Assembly (NCBI GenBank): GCA_049999725.1 | Contig: JBNGIS010002195.1 | Coordinates: 1-27,182 of the forward strand | Reading direction: 5' to 3' | DNA: 27,182 nucleotides | Source: Haplomitrium mnioides | Taxonomy: Eukaryota > Marchantiophyta > Haplomitriopsida > Calobryales | Shown: one piece after another, positions 24,026 through 27,182 of the stretch | Position numbering within the stretch: position 1 is the first letter of the stretch | Layout of the letters: each line of letters starts with the position of its first letter | The notes under the pieces: model-generated | Told to the model about the DNA's origin: nothing | The model's database searches: none | What the model saw: only the letters and a program-made list of their open reading frames with translations | Program-made: the position numbers and the translations under genes

Positions 24026-24541
24026 AGAGTGACATGTGGCAAAAGTAGAGAAAGTCAACGAATTAAAGTGAAAGAGAAAGTCTAGAAAGACTACTTTAGA
24101 AGAGGATAAGGACATATGCCAAGTGAAGGATTAAAGGCAAATAGAAGTATCTAAGATAAAGACACGTTGAAAAAGAAGAACTAAAGAGAAATGGAAAGTT
24201 CTAAAGATAAGGACACATGGCAGAAGGAGAATAAAAGTAAAGAGTGGTTCAATCAATGAGAGAGGGAAATGGGTAGTCGAATTAGAGGGGGATAGAAAAG
24301 GAACCAATAAGATTTTGCCACCTATGTAAGCAAAGTGCTTTCTACTTAGTATATAAAGAAAGGAGAGTATCTTGTTGGGCATCTCTTACCTTATAGGTTT
24401 TGTTTAAGTTTCTTGTGCGCCACTCTTGTATGTTATACTTGTACTAACTTGTTTGTGTAATGTATGTGTGTAGTGTTACAAATAGCTACTAACAAATGTT
24501 AGTTATGACTAATCTACAATAGCAAGAGATGTATATCCAAC
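24026..24541 (+). mobile_element. LTR-like block: tandem repeats, CAAT and TATA boxes, CAACA end
   Basis: Diverged repeats beginning GATAAGGACA or similar start at 24105, 24155 and 24206, about 50 bases apart, with a related GACATGTGGCA at 24031. A CCAAT box (24303-24307) and TATATAAAG (24350-24358) follow, 45 bases apart, then about 180 bases ending ATCCAACA at 24541. That order resembles U3-R-U5 of a long terminal repeat, many of which end CAACA. I found neither a matching 5' end, a primer-binding site nor element coding sequence, so this is at most a solo or broken LTR. Confidence 0.35.
24487..24502. repeat. Perfect short palindrome in the LTR-like block
   Basis: ACTAAC and GTTAGT flank AAAT, giving a six-pair stem just upstream of the putative LTR 3' end. 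It may be a transcript-end hairpin or chance. Confidence 0.4.
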
Positions 24542-27182
24542 ACTCCCACTTATCGCTTGTTGATGTGCATCTTTATTATGCTGATCAACTTGGAGTGCCT
24601 CTATTTGAGCAATGTTTGGTAAGAATATTAACACCCATCTCCACTGTCACACACAATACGTGTAAGCTGCTTGAATCCAATTTCTACTTCTGAGATGGAG
24701 TATAAGGATATGTTTAAGGAGAAATCAATTGCATACATTGGAGCTCAAATGAATCTACATTGACTCAACATTGACTCTATATCAGCTTGTAGCAATGACA
24801 ACAAAGCTTAGGATTTCTCAGCATTAGATTTCAATGTATTAAATTATATGTTGTAAAGTAGAATTTCGGATGGTAGAATTAAAATAAGAAAGTATTCCCA
24901 AACTTGAAAAAGCACAACTGCAGTTAGATCATCATTAGACAAGCCAATACTCAAGAAATAAACTTAGGAGGTTAAAAACAAACAATCTCTCCAATGTAGT
25001 TAGATGTTCTCTCTTGAGAAAATGTTGGGAAAATATTTTATGTTCATTTTTTATATGTATTTGTATTTGTACCCATTTGTGTGTGTGTTTTGCAAGAAAA
25101 TTAAAGTTCATCAGTAGAAGGTTTGCATGGGACCAGAAGATAAACTTGAGTATTAGGGTTAGGGATAGGAGATTAACTTGGATGCAAAAGACATGCAAAG
25201 GAAGAAAGGAAGCACATGAAGAGCAACAACAATAGTATTGCGGCATCAGCGGCAATCATCAGACACCAACAAATCAGATAGAGAAAAAAATATAGCTTAG
25301 AGTAATGGCATTTGAATTTTTTATTTATTGACTTTTTAGAATTTAGGATGCAATAGTAGGCTAGAAATTTTTTATAAAAAGCACAAGTACCAAACAAAAA
25401 GAAGTACGACTCTACGCAAAAGCCTAGACAACCAATATTAGAGGAAGAACCAGCTAGTGAAAATCTAGAAGAGAAAACAAGGAAGATATCCTTAGTAAGT
25501 TAATATGTTATATCTACGTGAGAAAGTTGTTTTTGTGTTTGTTGAGTGGGTGTTGTTGTTGCAAAAAATATGGATATATAAAAGAAAGTAATGCAACTTA
25601 CTACCTAAGCCAAAGCTACCAGCTATCACACAAAAATGGCCTAAAGTGAAGGCTGAGATGTAAGCCAGACAAAATAGGGTCATCAAAGCAAGAGAATTAT
25701 TGCTGCAGTCGCCTTTTGTCTAGGGGACAAAGCAAAAGGAGGATGGGAGGAGCCACCCTACTCCCATCATTGTTGTTGGATTTTTTGGGATGATGCCAAT
25801 ATAGAAAGAGGGGATGAAATGGTGTGGAAGAATTGTCATGGAGAAATGTGCAAGGTGTTGAGGAAGTGATAATTCTTACCTTGGTAAGTTGTGGAAATTT
25901 TTGACACGTTGATATGAACCGCAATGAATTGCAAGGAAAATGGAAAAGCTTATGGTGATGGGAAGCTCCATAGTATTGAAAAAATAGGGAACAAAGAGGT
26001 GTTCTATGGATCTGAAATATTCAGTCCAACAAGACTGGTGAGTCGGATCTTGGAATGGAATAGTTGGAATGTGGTTTGACTTTAGTGATGGCTGTAGTTG
26101 GTGGAATATTAATTCTATATTGGGTAAATATAGTAGTAGGGGTGGTTCCCAACTTTGAGTTTAGGTGCTACTTCCTATATTGTGAGAAGAAGAAGATTTT
26201 GTATGAGTGGATGGAAATTAAAGATGAAGTTGCATAATCAAAAGTTTATCTCACTAAGAGATTGGGCACCAATGTTGCTTAATTGATAGGTGGATTCCAA
26301 ACACCAAGAGGATGCTAGAGAGTAGATTGTTGGGTCGAACGTAGAACAAAAGATAATAAGTGCTTTGTGTTGGTGTAGTATTGAATGGTGGGCAATTCTG
26401 CCAAGGGTAGAGGAGTAACACACCGAGGTACTTGGCATAAGAGAGTTGATCAATCCCTACAATTAAAAAAGTGGTGTGTTGTAGAAAATCCCTTGTAGCA
26501 TATATTGTGCTCCTCTTGGTTGGATTCTTATTTTACCCTTTGAAAATGCAAAGACGATGGCGATTCTTTTCAACTAGCAATAAGAAGTGAATGTTGAGTA
26601 AACAACAAGAAGTTAGTGAGAGTGGATCAAAAGTAAGACATAAAATATGGAGCATTTAGAATGATGGTTGGTAGTATTAGAAGTGTAGATAGGGTGGTGA
26701 ACCCTTTTGATAAGGTTTGCGAGAGTGTGAGAAGACCAACTATGGAGAATTGAACGCTCCCAGATACTAGGTTGACGTCCAATCATGAGATGGTAGTTGA
26801 GTAAGAGTAGAACAGAAGTGAAGCTGAGGTAAAAAATTGAAGGGTATAGGGAGTAAGGATGTCTTGCAGTGTCAAAGGAAGTAAATGAGAAGACTTAGTC
26901 GAAGGGATAGTGGACCATGTTTGAATTTTTCATCTAGATGGAGGTAAGACAGACATGTGTAGATGTATGTAAATGAAGACACAATATGTTGGGTGAAGGA
27001 TTGAATAAATCTATGAGGAGGTTGGCTATAGAGGAACTTAAGAAAACGTGGGTGTTGTAGGGTTGAAATAGAGTGTAGCATGAGTGGAGGAGATTGTGTT
27101 GAGCAAAGTGAAGGTATAGGAAAGTTGGATATGTGGTTAGAGTAACAATGCAAGGGGTAGATAATTTGAGTGGGATGTAAAT
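24542..27182. other. Gene-free, plus-strand purine-rich right end
   Basis: No coding frame of note. From about 25.9 kb the plus strand is visibly rich in G and A and poor in C, which makes the minus strand long on short, low-complexity C/T-rich frames. I see no transposon protein motifs. Confidence 0.5.

Overview
The window is nuclear DNA of a land plant. It holds two complete intron-rich genes that encode plant-type members of known families, KDTA and an MFSD5/MOT2-type transporter, with standard GT-AG introns and pyrimidine-rich acceptors. A third gene has no intron and belongs to a plant family related to molybdenum-cofactor sulfurase. Long AT-rich gene-free flanks, microsatellites and short dispersed retroelement-like repeats surround them. 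The lineage cannot be fixed from the sequence; the gene content fits a vascular plant or bryophyte with a moderately repeat-rich genome.

Layout. 1-2022: AT-rich, gene-free, with one short direct repeat. 2023-5782 (minus): KDTA, 12 exons, 440 codons, intact. 5783-9420: promoter side of KDTA and the presumed downstream region of the next gene, with no recognisable gene. 9421-10401 (minus): single-exon, short MOCOS-like gene that ends just after the expected PLP lysine. 10402-11294: shared upstream region between divergent genes. 11295-17759 (plus): MFSD5/MOT2-like molybdate-anion transporter, 9 exons, 455 codons, intact; introns 3 and 4 are long and hold repeats. 17760-27182: gene-free, AT-rich, with a CAAT/TATA plus tandem-repeat block near 24.0-24.55 kb that looks like a solo-LTR or LTR remnant.

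How the genes relate. KDTA acts in the Kdo/lipid A-like pathway of plant organelles and has no evident tie to the other two. The MOCOS-like gene and the MOT2-like gene are head to head, about 0.9 kb apart. Both names touch molybdenum biology, but the MOCOS-like protein is short and lacks the N-terminal half of the PLP fold, so a shared pathway is only a hypothesis.

The least obvious signal is a family of short, related sequences: three copies in introns 3 and 4 of the transporter and one in intron 3 of KDTA, all in the sense direction of the host gene. Two copies share their 3' end, differ in 5' length, and are flanked by different 11-12 base direct repeats. This pattern is expected of a non-LTR (SINE/LINE-like) retroelement with 5' truncation.
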